From contig WIDE01000010.1 in the NCBI GenBank assembly GCA_015039315.1, positions 273,236 to 337,235 on the forward strand: a stretch of DNA of 64,000 nt, in the 5' to 3' direction. Below are positions 33,746 through 45,669 of the stretch, one piece after another. The stretch is from Clavulina sp. PMI_390 (Eukaryota; Basidiomycota; Agaricomycetes; Cantharellales; Hydnaceae). The position numbers and the translations under genes are program-made. Below the pieces are notes generated by a model. That model saw only the letters and a program-made list of their open reading frames with translations, did not search any database and was not told the DNA's origin. Every line of letters begins with the position of its first letter. Within the stretch, counting starts at the first letter, position 1.

Positions 33746-35512
33746 GGTTGCTACACGTGATGCTCAGTTACCGAAGGGGGGGCTGATGGCGGGGGGTGTA
33801 CAGCTTTCTCTAGGTTACGGTTATATACCCCAGGATCTTTGCACTGCCTCTATGGAAGCCGACAGTGAAGATCACTCCGCAGTATCAAGATCCAGAACCC
33901 AAAACCTAGGAATTCGTACTCCCACGTCGAGTCATCGGCTTTTTGCTGACCTAGTCTCCAAACCTATTGGAATCGCGCATATCATGGCTAATATGTCGTG
34001 CGCAAACCTCAACATGTGGAGCCAGGTGATACTAGCCGCGGCTCCTTGTACGAGATCGTGATATTGCCATATTGAGAAGTTTGCAGCGATGAGGTTGTCA
34101 AGAAAAGCGGCCAACACTTGAAACCGAGCAGGCAGTCGTATGTGGACAGAAGAGAAACGCGGTATTTTTGCTCCTGCGTTCCCAAATATCAAATTAACAT
34201 AGTGCTTGCGCACGCGCGCGGTTTGTACACGTATACTTGCATAGCCTAGCTTGTCGTCGAATGACAAATGTGAATCGCCGATCGGCTCTTTAGTACCATG
34301 AGAGCTTGAGCAAACTTGGTGCCATCGATGACCCTCGCGATTGCTTTAGAGGCGCCGAAATTAGCGCTAGCTGAAAATGTCAATCTCGCAACATGTTTGC
34401 TTATTCAGCACAGACAAAAATCCACCTGCTGATAATTCCAAACTCCCTGAGAAAAGTTTGGGCCAGATGGGGGAAGACACAGAACACAGAGTTGGGTGCA
34501 TGCTGAGGAAGCTAGAACACTCAGCAATAACAAAGGGACAAAAGGGAGTATCGAAAACGACCTCCTGATTTATCTTTCATCAGCATCGTCATCACAGCTC
34601 AGATGGATGCGGCGTCTTTGGGGGCTTTGGAGAGGAGCATCACCGATATAGTAATGTGTCCGTCAGAGTTCGAGCACATGTCCTAGACCACCGAGTAGTT
34701 GTCCCTTCATAGGAGCTGAGTGATCGCCCATAATGTAAAACAGATACGTCATCTGGAGAGCCATACCACTTCCTCACTTCGTGAGGGTCATCGAGTTAGT
34801 TGACGACGATTCGGACGAACCCGTTGTTTTGATGCCACAGTTTGGTCACGTGGGACCGACACCCTTTTCCTACATTTCGCCATGCGCAAACAAACTACCT
34901 TTTGAAGCTAACGTTACTTGTGATGCGCCTGAAGTTTTTGCAACAAGCGTAACCGACACACAAGTTGCAATGCCCCATTCTAAACTTTCCAAAGTTCATG
35001 GTGATTGTGTCAAACACAAGCTGTGATTCCGTTTGCTCCTGCTGGTGTCAGTGGTAGCTTACAAGCATTCGCTTATTGAGAATTATATCGCCAGGAAGAA
35101 TTGACATCTTATTAACTGTACAAATCTTCTTGGTATACATCTCTTTGTACAAGTTCCCCTACCATGTTACTATGTGGGTTCAAGAAACGTAACTCACCTT
35201 ATTACTGACATGTAGGACCTCTTCCTAATGACGCTTTATTTTGCAAATCCTGATGCATCTTGTCTCCCCGGTGGAGTCTAATCTGGAGAAACGTCTTCCA
35301 TTTCAGGGTTTCAATGTTTTAGCTAAGCCAGGCGATTGGTGAGAGAAGGGATGGTTTTTCCCACCACATATCATCGTCATCGAAGGAGCCACGGAAAGAA
35401 GGGAATATGCGAGACCTTTTGTGAATAGAAACGAAAAAGTCCCTACACAGAAGACGTGCAAGGACCTCTGATCCGCAAATAAGACCGAGACCCAAAAAAC
35501 GTTGCAATGTCA
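33746..35512. other. Spacer between the kinase-like paralogues
   Basis: Contains the promoter of copy 2. Three open frames of 63-111 codons (34377-34568 plus, 34781-35026 plus, 33932-34267 minus) have no domain, splice or paralogue support. No repeat was recognised. Confidence 0.45.
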
Positions 35513-38319
35513 TTACCAACACCATAGCCGACGGAAGACCGATGGCTGATCCCATGCTGGTGGTAGCATCAACTCCTCTAACACTTCGTCGCTTACAGTA
35601 GAGAGCGTTGGGCTTGCGTCCACTGAAGCAGGGGAAGGGTGGGAGTTGTTTGGCCAGCTCATTGGCGCAGGATTTGAACGAGATATAGAATCCGAGCCAG
35701 GAGTCTGTGGTATTCGGAGGCGAGCGTTGACCCAGTCACGGATTCGAGGTGCAAGCTCGAGATTTTGGGCTTTACCCTCCTCATAGTAACCGTCATTGAG
35801 CCTGCCTATGTGTTGTTGGAGAAAAGAGCAGAAAAACCACCCAGCTTCCTGTGAAGCAGAAAGTCAGAGGCTAGTCTGTATGAATACGCCAGGGTGCGCA
35901 ACAAAGAACCTACAGGCCAGCCAAGGTACGCAGGAATTTGTCCATCGAGCGCTCGCAGAAATCGCCTCAGCTGTCGAAAAGTGGGGGCAACGTTGAATAG
36001 CTGCCGATTCTCTCGTAGGGTTTTGCCATGTCCAAACAGGATTTCTTTCTGCGCCGCCAATTGTACCTATGACGATATGAAGATGAGATAAACACCTAAG
36101 TCGAGAGGGGAGATGAATATACATATACATACACTGATTTGGCTCATCTCTTGGGTACGTTCGGTTATACCGAGTGTATCGACTTGAGAGGTGTAAGCCT
36201 GCTTCTTCCGTTCTAGTCTCAGCCAGATAGGTTCCTTGTTGGGGCGCGCGAGCTCGAGAATGGCCATACGCTGCTTCAGAAGGTTTTTCCTCTGGCTATA
36301 GGTCTCGATTGAGCTGATCGTGACTTTCTGCAGAGACTTGAAGTTTGCAATGAGATAGCACAAGATATGAAGTTCTATCGTCATGATTCCTACATCGCTG
36401 ACTTTGGCAGGTATAGGGGGATATTCAGCCTGGGCGTCGTTCTTAACCTCATCGGGGCGAAGAAACCCACGCTAGAAAAGATGGCTGGGGCGTGAAAAAA
36501 GCGCCACTCCGGCCGAAGGGTTGACGACTAACCAGCGGGCAGCTTGGCACCTCTGTCGATAACGTGATCCCAGCGTTGGTGGGTTCTGGTAAGAGGGCCG
36601 TAAAGGACTCGGAGTCGGCGTAAGATGAGAGAGGTTGACTAGATGGTAAATCCAGCTCCGCTGTGGTGGTGGATGGAGCAATCGGCGCTTCAACGAGGTA
36701 GAACAAATAAGCAAATCAAGTCAATCAGTTGGTAAGCGGTTTTTGGCATTTGGAAACAAAAGATAACTGCAATTTTATCATGAGGCTCGCCTGCTTACAA
36801 TGGTCGAAAAGCTCCTCCAGGCGCGCCACTACCACATCGATTGAAGGTCGATCGGATGGATCCTGAGACCACATTTTTGACAACAGATCCCAAAAGCCTT
36901 GTTTCACATCAGGGGTGAGGGCAACGGCGTTATTGGGTATGCTGGGCCTTTCGAGCCTCCTGAGCCTTGCGGCCGCCGCCTTCGGATTGCTGAACTCAGA
37001 GAACGGCAGCTTGCCTGTCCAAGCAGACAAGAACATCATCGAGAGACTGAATATATCACCTTCACGGGTAGTACGAAATTGCTCGTCTGTGCTTGAAGTG
37101 AATTCAGGAGCCATGAAACGGAGGTTTCCACCTTCCCGCAGCATTGTGTAGGTTCGAGTGACTTCATGGCGGATGCGACTCAGACCAAAGTCGCAGAGGT
37201 TTGGATCGCCAGAGTCATCCAGCAGTACGTTCCCCTGGATCTAATATAAGCGACACGACAGGGAGCCCGACCCGGCGAAATGAGTGCTCACAGGATGAAG
37301 GTCGCCATGTACTACTGGTGGGTATCGTGAGTGTAAATATTGCACCCCGCGACTGATGCCAAGAAGCTAACAGAGGGCAACATTAAAATATCAGACTCGG
37401 CAAGGATATCTCAGATTCGACGTCTCACAATTCGCTGAAAGCTTTCGGCGTCAATCAATTCGCCACTGCATAGTCGATCACGAAGCGAGCCATGGCGAAG
37501 AAAAGGCAATATTATGATAGGTGGCGAGTCCTCCGTTTCCTGGTGGATGCCGAGGAATGGGAGGACGTTTGGGTGGGTTAACAGTGAATGCGTGATGGCC
37601 TCCCGATGTACAAGCTGTAGAGTAGGTACTGAGTGATCGTACAAAGGCAACTAACGAATTCAATGCACTAGCCTGGGTGACCCTGCGCCCCGGGGGTTGA
37701 TTCCATTCACTAGGGGTCATCATTACTTCCCGAGCGACCACAGAGCGATTGTGGATCCGTCCACGATATAAAATGGCCTCCCCTCCCCGTCCAATAATCT
37801 TGTCTCGATTGATGGACACATTATGGAGCTTAAAAGCAGTGGGAAGCGCCAAAATATGAGCACTGAAGTCTTGAAGGAACCTCAACGATTGAACGTATTC
37901 GTCTGAATCAGAAGGACAACTTTTAACGTCCTGTGAAGATACATACAGCAAATAAACAATCTAGCTCAGCTTCACACGTCGCGAGAAACGTACGGCGTAG
38001 ATCCTGTCCAAGATTGAGATTGCCTCCACACGAGGGAGCTCAGATAGATGGTCCTGCGAAGTGACGCCAAACCTCGCTAGCGCTTGAAGGAATGTGGAGG
38101 AAATCATGTTCTGGTCTTCAGCACCTGGGTTCTCCCTTTCGTCGGTATCGGAGTTTTGGTGCTCAGCCCCCAGACCACCACCAAGGTGGTTGATGGTGAA
38201 CTAATCCCAATTCGGAGAATTTTTTTGGGAATTAGCAAGAAGCCTGCGGTGAGAAGCAGTAGCTTCTCGAGAGGCTCTGAATGGGAACTCACTTGAATAT
38301 CAGTTGGCGTTTCTGACAT
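35513..38319 (-). CDS. Kinase-like protein (TKL-like) with unrecognised C-terminal region, copy 1
   Basis: Paralogue of the gene at 30840, same strand and same order of parts. It starts MSETPTDIQ at 38319. The pre-kinase helix ends ISILDRIYA. Kinase motifs: IIGRGGEAILYRG, SVVAREVMM (arginine instead of the beta-3 lysine, as in copy 2), LVHREAITHSLLTHPNVLPF, then HGDLHP|GNVLL split by an intron, CDFGLSRIR and FMAPEFTSSTDEQF. A Ser/Pro linker follows, then TIELHILCYLIANFKSLQ to LNDGYYEEGKAQNLELAPRIRDWVN, the region shared with copy 2. The end is FRRLWCW followed by TAA at 35513-35515. The intron after GRRVTQ (about 37672-37615) begins GC instead of GT. Whether it phosphorylates anything is open. 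No membrane segment or signal peptide was seen. Confidence 0.7.
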
Positions 38320-38668
38320 CTTGCTCAAATGGAAGGGATCCAGGTGGCGGTCCAAGCGGTGGTCGGTAAGCGAGAGGGGGGAGGAACGGGAGAGTTAGCT
38401 GCTCAAGTAGAGAACGCGTGGGTCAAGTGTACAGCCTTGGTAGGCTCCAATGTATGGTGCAATATACGTAGCGCACTAAGATATTCGCACCGCCTTCACG
38501 CCAAGACCCCTCATGCAAATCCTTATACAGTGTCCAGATCCAGACTCCTGCGAGGTCAGAAGCTCCGAGCATTGAAATGGGGGCGCAACATCCAGCGATG
38601 TAGCCGGCACGAATACTCATAGATGATACTCAGACCTCAGTATAATTACACAAGAGGCGAGTATTTTA
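38320..38668. other. Intergenic between kinase-like gene and V-ATPase gene
   Basis: Upstream region of the kinase-like gene and 3' flank of the V-ATPase gene. No supported gene or repeat. Confidence 0.45.
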
Positions 38669-39920
38669 TCATGCGCCACATATCGAGTTATCCTTCGCCG
38701 TGTCCAGAATGAGTGCAATAATCAACCTAGCAGGCGCAGAGCAAGCCACACATAAGCGCTCATGTTCAGTACAAAGGGGGCATTAGCCGGAAAACCAACA
38801 CCAGACGCACCCATAGAGCCCCAACACTTCCGAGAAAATCAAAATGAGCACCATGCCCACGAAGACACGCGATTCATAAACGTATGCTCGCACAGCCTGG
38901 TCCAGAATGTTGTTCATTAAGTCCCAGCATACTGGAATCATGGAGAAGATAACGCACTGAGTCCCCCACAATCCCAATTGCATAACCGGCCGCAAGACCC
39001 GTGAGCCCACAGGCAAGGCCCGCAGCAAGGTGAATGAACCCTGAATAGAGCGAGTATGGCTGTTCGGGATCCACTGTGCCCGAGCCAAAGTATAGTTTAC
39101 CACCAGAGAATTGATTGAGGAGACCAGGCGTGAGTCATGACGCGAGTCCATTGAGAAGGAGAATGAAGGGCAAGGAAACATTTGATCAGCGACCAACTTG
39201 CCAAGAGGGGCGAATAAAAAGGTCCAAAAGCCAAAACGACTTACTCCCAGCGGCAATCAACACCGAAACTACCAAACCATACACCGCAATGATACCAGCC
39301 ATCACAACTGGAATCAAAGACTAGTTCCCATGAACCATACGGCGCCAGTTCCAATCCCAACCAACCGCAAAGAACGAAAATTCAAGTCCAAGCGGCAGAG
39401 TGCACAGTGCCCGCAGTCAGGTAAGGGGGACGCAGCAATCGATTCGTTCCGACTGTGAGCACAGATACATGGAGTAAGTGAAACGAAGACAGAGGCAGAC
39501 CTTCATGACCAGCTCAGGTTTGAATACAGCTAGACCTGAAATACCGATGCCTGCTTTGGATGTGCCAAACGCAGCACCGATAGCTAGCGTTCACAATCAT
39601 CCATAAATTGTCGTCGGTATTAGGGGTGGTCGACAAAAAGAATCCATATAGATCATCCCAAGGTGTAAATTTGTCGAGGCGAAGGAAGATTGATAATAGA
39701 ATAAACGAAGGTCAGGTCACTGATCCTCAAACGAGTCGGCATGATGGAAGAGTTCGTACTACTAAAGATCATCTGTGAGAGTGGAAAGAATCTAAATTAG
39801 TTATAGCTCTATTATAGTGCATAGTTGATTCGAATACATTCGACATACCGCAGATGCAACACCGGCAAAGCCAAAGAATGGCGCCCACGGTGGACAGTTG
39901 ATATTGCTAATCGATTCCAT
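38669..39920 (-). CDS. VMA11: V-type H+-ATPase proteolipid subunit, c' (VMA11)-like
   Basis: A 167-residue proteolipid of the vacuolar proton pump rotor. Seven exons are inferred: about 39920-39849, 39772-39760, 39583-39501, 39320-39245, 39073-38958, 38896-38811 and 38726-38669. The second is a 13-base microexon. The four membrane segments are visible: [67 protein letters not shown] and [21 protein letters not shown]. The proton-carrying glutamate is in [24 protein letters not shown] and FSEVLGLYG resemble the fungal c' subunit VMA11 more than c (VMA3), which usually has RPDL and FAEVLG. The c versus c' assignment is moderately sure; the family is certain. The last exon was found by frame and by the expected LIIALIL sequence. 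Confidence 0.9.
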
Positions 39921-40705
39921 ATCTCGGACCGTTATTTCACGTCGTTATTCTCTTCCCTAAGGTATTTCGATGATATACGATCCAAAGAGCGGAAGGAAAG
40001 AGACAGGTTCGAGAGGCAACCCAAAGGCGTTGACGAAGGTGATGATACTTATTTGGCGCGAGTCAACAAAGCTGCCCCATTCAATTTTTTGTCCAAGGGT
40101 TGGGTTCTGTTTTGACGTTATAGGACAGAGAGTCGTGACGTCAACCGACTCCATCAAAAGGAGAGGCACTGCTTTGAGGGCATAATGAGCGTGGATGGTC
40201 AGATCTTTAGGCTAATTACATGCAAGCTATTGCTAGAGCGTCACAGGCTTGGAATCGGAATAGCAATGTTTCCATAAATACGGACGACGAAAAAAGAAAC
40301 CAAATGGAGCGGAGGTATGTGGCGGAGTGAAAGCGGAACGTGATTTACGTGGATGGTCTGCGGGGCGGCAAAATTGCGTGGGAAAAGAGGATAAAAAAAG
40401 GCGAGGGCAAAGGGGTCGTGTCCATGGAATAGCATATGGGTAGATGTGTCCAAAACGGTTGGTTATGAAAGAAGCGAGTAGAATAGAGCTCGCCTCAGCC
40501 CATTTGGTGAAGGTGAGTGGAAGCGAGGAGAGACGGGAGGGTTGGGGGACAAAATATCTAAGCGGGGCTTCACTGGCCGCTCACCAACTGCCCAAACGGA
40601 ACGAGACCCAATTCATGCTCGACCCGCGAGAAGGCATTAACATCGGTGTTCCAGAAAGGGATGGAAAGCAAATGGACGAGGGAGGGGGATGACCGGAAGA
40701 AATGA
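39921..40705. other. Intergenic between V-ATPase proteolipid and ROT1
   Basis: Promoter of the proteolipid gene and 3' flank of ROT1. Short open frames on both strands have no support. Confidence 0.5.
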
Positions 40706-41599
40706 CTATAGGACTGCCATCACGCCACCAACAATGCCGACCACGCCGACGAGGACTGCTAACCCGACTTTCCGTACAGATTCATGCGCGGCGCTGAGCA
40801 CGCCATCGCCCGAGACAGTCAGGTTCGAGCTGAGGGTCTCTGTCGGCAGCATGTTTGGCGGGTTGGCGATCAGGTACATAGGGGTATACGGGCTGCCGTC
40901 ATACTTGTACATCTGGAGCTTAGGTCCCCTTTGGGGGTCGGAAAAGACGCGCCACGAGCTAATGAGTACGGTGGTGTTGAATTGGAAGAGGACGTTTGAT
41001 TGTGCGGCGCAGGGGTCTTGGACCTGGAGGCGGCCGTCGATGGAAATGGGGTTAAGGATGATGGAGCCGTTTGCTAGTGACTCCCAGGCACCATGCTGCC
41101 AGAGAACAGTTCCAGTAATGCAGTTTGGTTGCGAACCATTTGCTTGCATCCTAAGAGGGAGACGGCATGAGTACGAATAGCGATCGTAATGAGCCACCGA
41201 GGTAGGACTGACTGATACTCTGCTTGCTCAAACTGTCCTAGATCCGTACTGCCAAGCCAAGCCGCCCATCTTATTAGGATCAGTTTTCTGAGGAACAAGA
41301 GCACTGCTCACAATGAATACGATATCCCGGTCACAGGAGGATAGGTGAACGAAAAGTTGACAGGATTAGCAAAGCCCTAGAGACCGCCAAACCCGCCACA
41401 AAATCCACCAGAAGAAAGGTGCTCAGCGCATGGATAGAAACCAGATAGACATCATACGCACAGATCCTGTCGAAACTAGGCCAGCACCGCTGGACCAAGT
41501 GCCCTGGAGCCCCGTAACATTCTGCTGGTCTGCAACTGCGGGCGAGATTAAGAGCGCCGAGAAAAGTGCAGTCGCTGCTGCCGCATAGTACCCAAACAT
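40706..41599 (-). CDS. ROT1: ROT1-like ER chaperone
   Basis: A 227-residue ER membrane protein of the ROT1 family. In yeast it assists folding of glycoproteins and is needed for beta-1,6-glucan and cell-wall assembly. Four exons are inferred: about 41599-41462, 41376-41312, 41248-41213 and 41150-40706, with continuous frame. The N-terminus MFGYYAAAATALFSALLISP is a signal peptide. Family blocks are LQGTWSSGAGLVSTGS, GFANPVNFSFTYPPVTGISYSFTD, CITGTVLWQHGAWE, NGSIILNPISIDGRLQVQDPC and DGSPYTPMYLIANPPNMLPTE. Several N-x-S/T sites are present. The end, LAVLVGVVGIVGGVMAVL, is a C-terminal membrane anchor. Its length is a little under that of yeast ROT1. It is read in the same direction as the V-ATPase gene. 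Confidence 0.9.
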
Positions 41600-42959
41600 G
41601 GCTTTTTGCTTCCACCGCAGAGGTTGAGAGGGAGTTTTCTTGGTGGAAAGGAGGAGGAAAGAGGGTTGGCAGCCGTCGGCGTTGTTTGATGCGATTATTG
41701 CTCCTTACGTCGCGCTGTGGCCGCGTGTTTGGCGCCTTCGGCATCGCCCGCTTGGCGCTCTCAGTGCCTCGTTCGACCGTCGCCGCAGGCCCATCTCCTT
41801 ACAAAAGGATGTGGAAACTGTCTTGGACTAGCTCCTTATTTTCGACATAGTTTCACTTGCGTGCTTCTAACAAGCACTACCGATTCTATCGTGCGACTGC
41901 ATTGTTGGGGACTATTCACAGCCCTCAGATTGCAATATTTGCAAATCAAATCGACTCGAAGCTTCACCCTTGAACATTTCGTGGAATTTTGGAAGCGTCC
42001 AGTGTGCTCTACGACGGGCAGAAAGGGCTAAATAATTACGATATAACCTTCGGCCATCTTACGACAATGCCGTCCAAATATCCAACGAGCGTCATTAACC
42101 CTCATCAGAAGGCATACTCAAGTTCCCAAGTCTCGGAACTATGAGCTACTCGAGAGCATCTACTATCCTAATCCTACCAATAGAGCGATGCTTTATCAAT
42201 GTGGATGATTCGCATATCCTCGACTGACAACCTGTCAAGAATTGTTCCTCCCTCTTTCATACTAACCCCAGACAACCTTCGGCCTGATTGTCGTGCCAAT
42301 TTTGGCATAAGGACTTGGCTTTATGTGTCATCTAGTCACTATTGGGGAGCCTTCATATCCGTGCAATGGAGCGGCGTCAGGCTCCTGACCCTTGTTCCCA
42401 CTATCCATTCCTTCTCTCGTACAGATGCGGGAGCTACCTATGCTTCTCCTGATTATGCTCCGGCCAAACCGCTTCTGAAGAAATGCCCAACTCTACCGAG
42501 GGCGACCCCAGTAGGTTCGCTGTTTGTCTGAGGATACCTTCATACATTGATGCTCAACCGAGAGACTCCAAGGCTTTCTCCAGCTCCTCCGCCGGGACTA
42601 CTTTTGGCATCGGCGGCGCCAAGCGCATGACTCCCTTCCGTTCGAGTCCTCTCCATTTCCTCCATTATCGGACTGAACATCCGTTCGTCTTCATTTCATG
42701 GGCCCAATGAACATCATTGAGGCTTGCGCCGTATTGATAGGATCGTCGGAGCTTCCTCCTGAAACCAGTCGTACTTAAGGACAGCTCAAGACGCAAGGTG
42801 CGGCGGCCCTCTTTTTTCTGTTCCGCTTTTCTCCTCGCTGACAGCTTGTCATCTGCTGTTCCCCATTCACCTTCATTTGTATACGTCGTCTTTCTCGATC
42901 CAGAACTTAGAGTCCCAAAACGCTTCTTCAGCAGCGAACTGGGCTCAGGACTATACGTC
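41600..42959. other. Intergenic between divergent ROT1 and DUF6534 gene
   Basis: A 1.36 kb divergent promoter region. The open frame at 42199-42531 encodes no recognisable domain and has no splice partner. Nothing repetitive noticed. Confidence 0.5.
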
Positions 42960-45669
42960 ATGAGCACAGATTCGCAGTCCGCAATGGACCAGCCCTCGAC
43001 TTCTTCTGGAGACTTGGCAGGGCTTGCGTCCCAATTCGTAGGGCCAATGATCATCGGTACCTTCTTTAGCTTTATGCTGGTACGTTTTATCTCGCATATT
43101 TCCGACGCTTTCTATCTCGATGACTCATCTCGTTCTGTACTAGAATGGTGTACTGTTGATGCAAACCCGTAAGCATTCGATACTTCCGCCACCCTTTGTC
43201 CAAAATTTTGTCACTAGCTGCTGACCATTAGTCATCGCTCCGCATAGATGGATACTGGCGCCGATTCCGCGAGTCAGTTTCTCATAGCTTCTTGTGCCTT
43301 TTCTCCCTCCTCTGACATCGTGATATCCACCACATTGCTCGGTGATCTTCCATCTGAAACCCAGGACCGACGCAACATGGATCGTGGGCCTCGTCGCCTT
43401 TACTGTCTCTATTGCTCTCGCCAGTGGAGGAATCGCTGGATACTTGTCGTACTACTATGGCGTGCTGCACTTTGGTGATGTGGAAGAGATGTTTCATGAA
43501 ATCAATCGTGAGGAGCGCCTACAACTCCCTTGGTTTTATTGTGCCACTGACACTACCTTTCCAAACAACAGAATTCTCCGTCTGTGCGTTTTTCTTATTA
43601 ATCACATTCGATAGCGACCTCTGGACTGATGAGAATCTAATTATGTCCTCCTCTCAATTCCGAGCAATTCAGTGGTCGTCTGTGTAAGCGACCGCAGTTA
43701 TTTCTCTTCTTAACGATCATTCGCTGAACAAGCTCTTTATTTCATAAATAGATCTCCACGTGTAGTGCTCCAGTGCAGTTCTTCTTTGGTTGGCGCGTGA
43801 AGCGACTGACAGGTCAGAGATGGCTGCTCTGGCTCGCTATCGCCGCTGGGATTGTTGAGATTAGTGCGCATCTCTATTTCTTCTTCACACTGTATCTGGT
43901 ATATAAAGCTGATGCTCATCAATCAACAGCATGTGGGATAGGTACGGTCGTCTGTGAGTACTGTGTTCTCCTTGATCTTCCTTTCCTACCCATATTCCGT
44001 ACCATCGTTAACCAGAGTCTTGTCCCCGCCGATTTACTAGACGGCACGCCCCTTCACGACTTCCGCAAATTCGCCCAGCTTCGCGGATGGGTAATAGCAT
44101 GGGATGGCACGGCATCGATCACGGATCTCATCATCACAGTTGTGCTAGTGAACCACCTTCGGAAGAATCGTACAGGCATCAGGTCGACAGACGACATGCT
44201 TCGACGGATCGAGCGCTGTGAGTGATTTCTTTTGTTACCATTTCTCTGCGCGAAAACGCTCGACTCTGAAACTGCGCCTACGAATCCTTGCGCCCCACAA
44301 ATGCTATTCCAGTGACCATCCAGACGGGGCTTATTACTGCTGTGGCAGCTTCAGTGGCACTGGGTCTTTTCGTAAGTACCGTCTACGCTCTTATTAGCCA
44401 TAGCGCTTCCATGACGCTGACAAATGGATTGGTGATCTCCACTTAGTCTGGCATTGTGAGTCCTGCCTCTTGGGAGATGGTCTCCCTAACACCTCCTAGA
44501 TGTTCCCAATTCATATCTTCTCACAGAACAACAACGTCAGCTTTGCTGTCAACGCAGCCTTGCCGCCGTTGTGAGTCGCCCCACTTATGAAGTGCTTGTG
44601 ACCAATAAATGCTCAATATCAGACCTATTCCTTCGTTTTACCTTGAATACTAGGTACGCCAATGTGCTTCTTTCCGCACTGAATGCTCGCCAAGAATGGG
44701 GTGAGATGCTGCATACGGCCCCAAAGCCACAGGTGAACCACGTGTTAAGTGTACGTGTCCATACGCCTGAGCCACTCGTATCCCTTCTCATCTCGAGTCT
44801 GCATACCGTTTGCACATGATTCTTCACTACAGCATGGCCCTTACATTATCAATGGTCGCTCGCGCCCAACATCTCGGATCATGGGTTTCCAGCGTAGCAT
44901 CGACAAGGGACCCAACTCAGCTGAATATTGGACTGACATGCTCGCATCGCAAGCTGGCGACCCGAAGTCAGACAACATATTCAGGTTCGGCACTGTGTCG
45001 TCATGGTCGTCGGGTTCCGGGACCCCGCCAATGTCAAGAGCACCGTCACGAACTGCAACAGTCATCCTATCATCCTTCCCATCCCCTCCGCCTGGCTCAT
45101 TAAAAGGGTCTGAGGATGGGTCGCATGACGCCAAATCGCCAGCGAATGTCCCTCCCTATCAAACTCCGAGTCTTCATCAGTCTGATTCGGAACGACCAAC
45201 ATCTCCGCCTGTTGTGTATATTGGACACCGGGATAACAATGATGGTGCAGATACCACACACTACTACCCCCCTGGAAGCCCGCCATCCACACAGCTTCCC
45301 AATACCTATACTCCGCGTTCGTCTCATCGTCCACGCACGTTAGCTTCGCCTCCGCCCTCGCGTCCAATGTCTCCTAACTCGTCGTTGTCCATTTTCTATC
45401 CCAATAACCCCCTCCTTCCTCCTCTACAGCCTGCATCTGTGGCCACGGCCACCCCAATTGCAGTGAATCCCCATCCTGACGACTTTGACCCCTCACAGTC
45501 ACCCGTACGAGAGCCGTCAGATCCTGCCGTAACCGGCCGCCAGCCTTGGAACCTCACTAGAGGCGAGGACACCCCAAAGTTCGACCCAGCTACCGCTGCT
45601 GCTACACTGGCGGCGCGAGCGAGGGAAGGTTCCGGCGGCCACTATGACCGTGAGGTCTGGGAGGTTTGA
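42960..45669 (+). CDS. DUF6534 multi-pass membrane protein
   Basis: An Agaricomycete-type membrane protein of unknown function. The start MSTDSQSAMDQPSTSS at 42960 leads to a first membrane segment (FVGPMIIGTFFSFMLNGVLLMQT). A short exon then gives HGYWRRFRETDATWIVGLVAFTVSIALASGG, read across introns that restore frame. Further membrane segments are FFFGWRVKRLTGQRWLLWLAIAAGIVEIS, GWVIAWDGTASITDLIITVVLVNHL and TIQTGLITAVAASVALGLF. The DUF6534 hallmark is PLYANVLLSALNARQEW. The C-terminal 280 residues are a cytosolic-type tail rich in Ser, Pro and Thr. At least eight small exons are needed; only some boundaries are exact. Members are abundant in this class and no biochemical role is known. Confidence 0.75.

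Noticed and set aside
34781..35026. 81-codon open frame between the kinase-like genes
   Set aside because: Protein-like composition at the start (RVIELVDDDSDEPVV) but no homology or splice context I can support.
42199..42531. 110-codon open frame upstream of the DUF6534 gene
   Set aside because: No domain and no exon that would join it in frame to the downstream gene.
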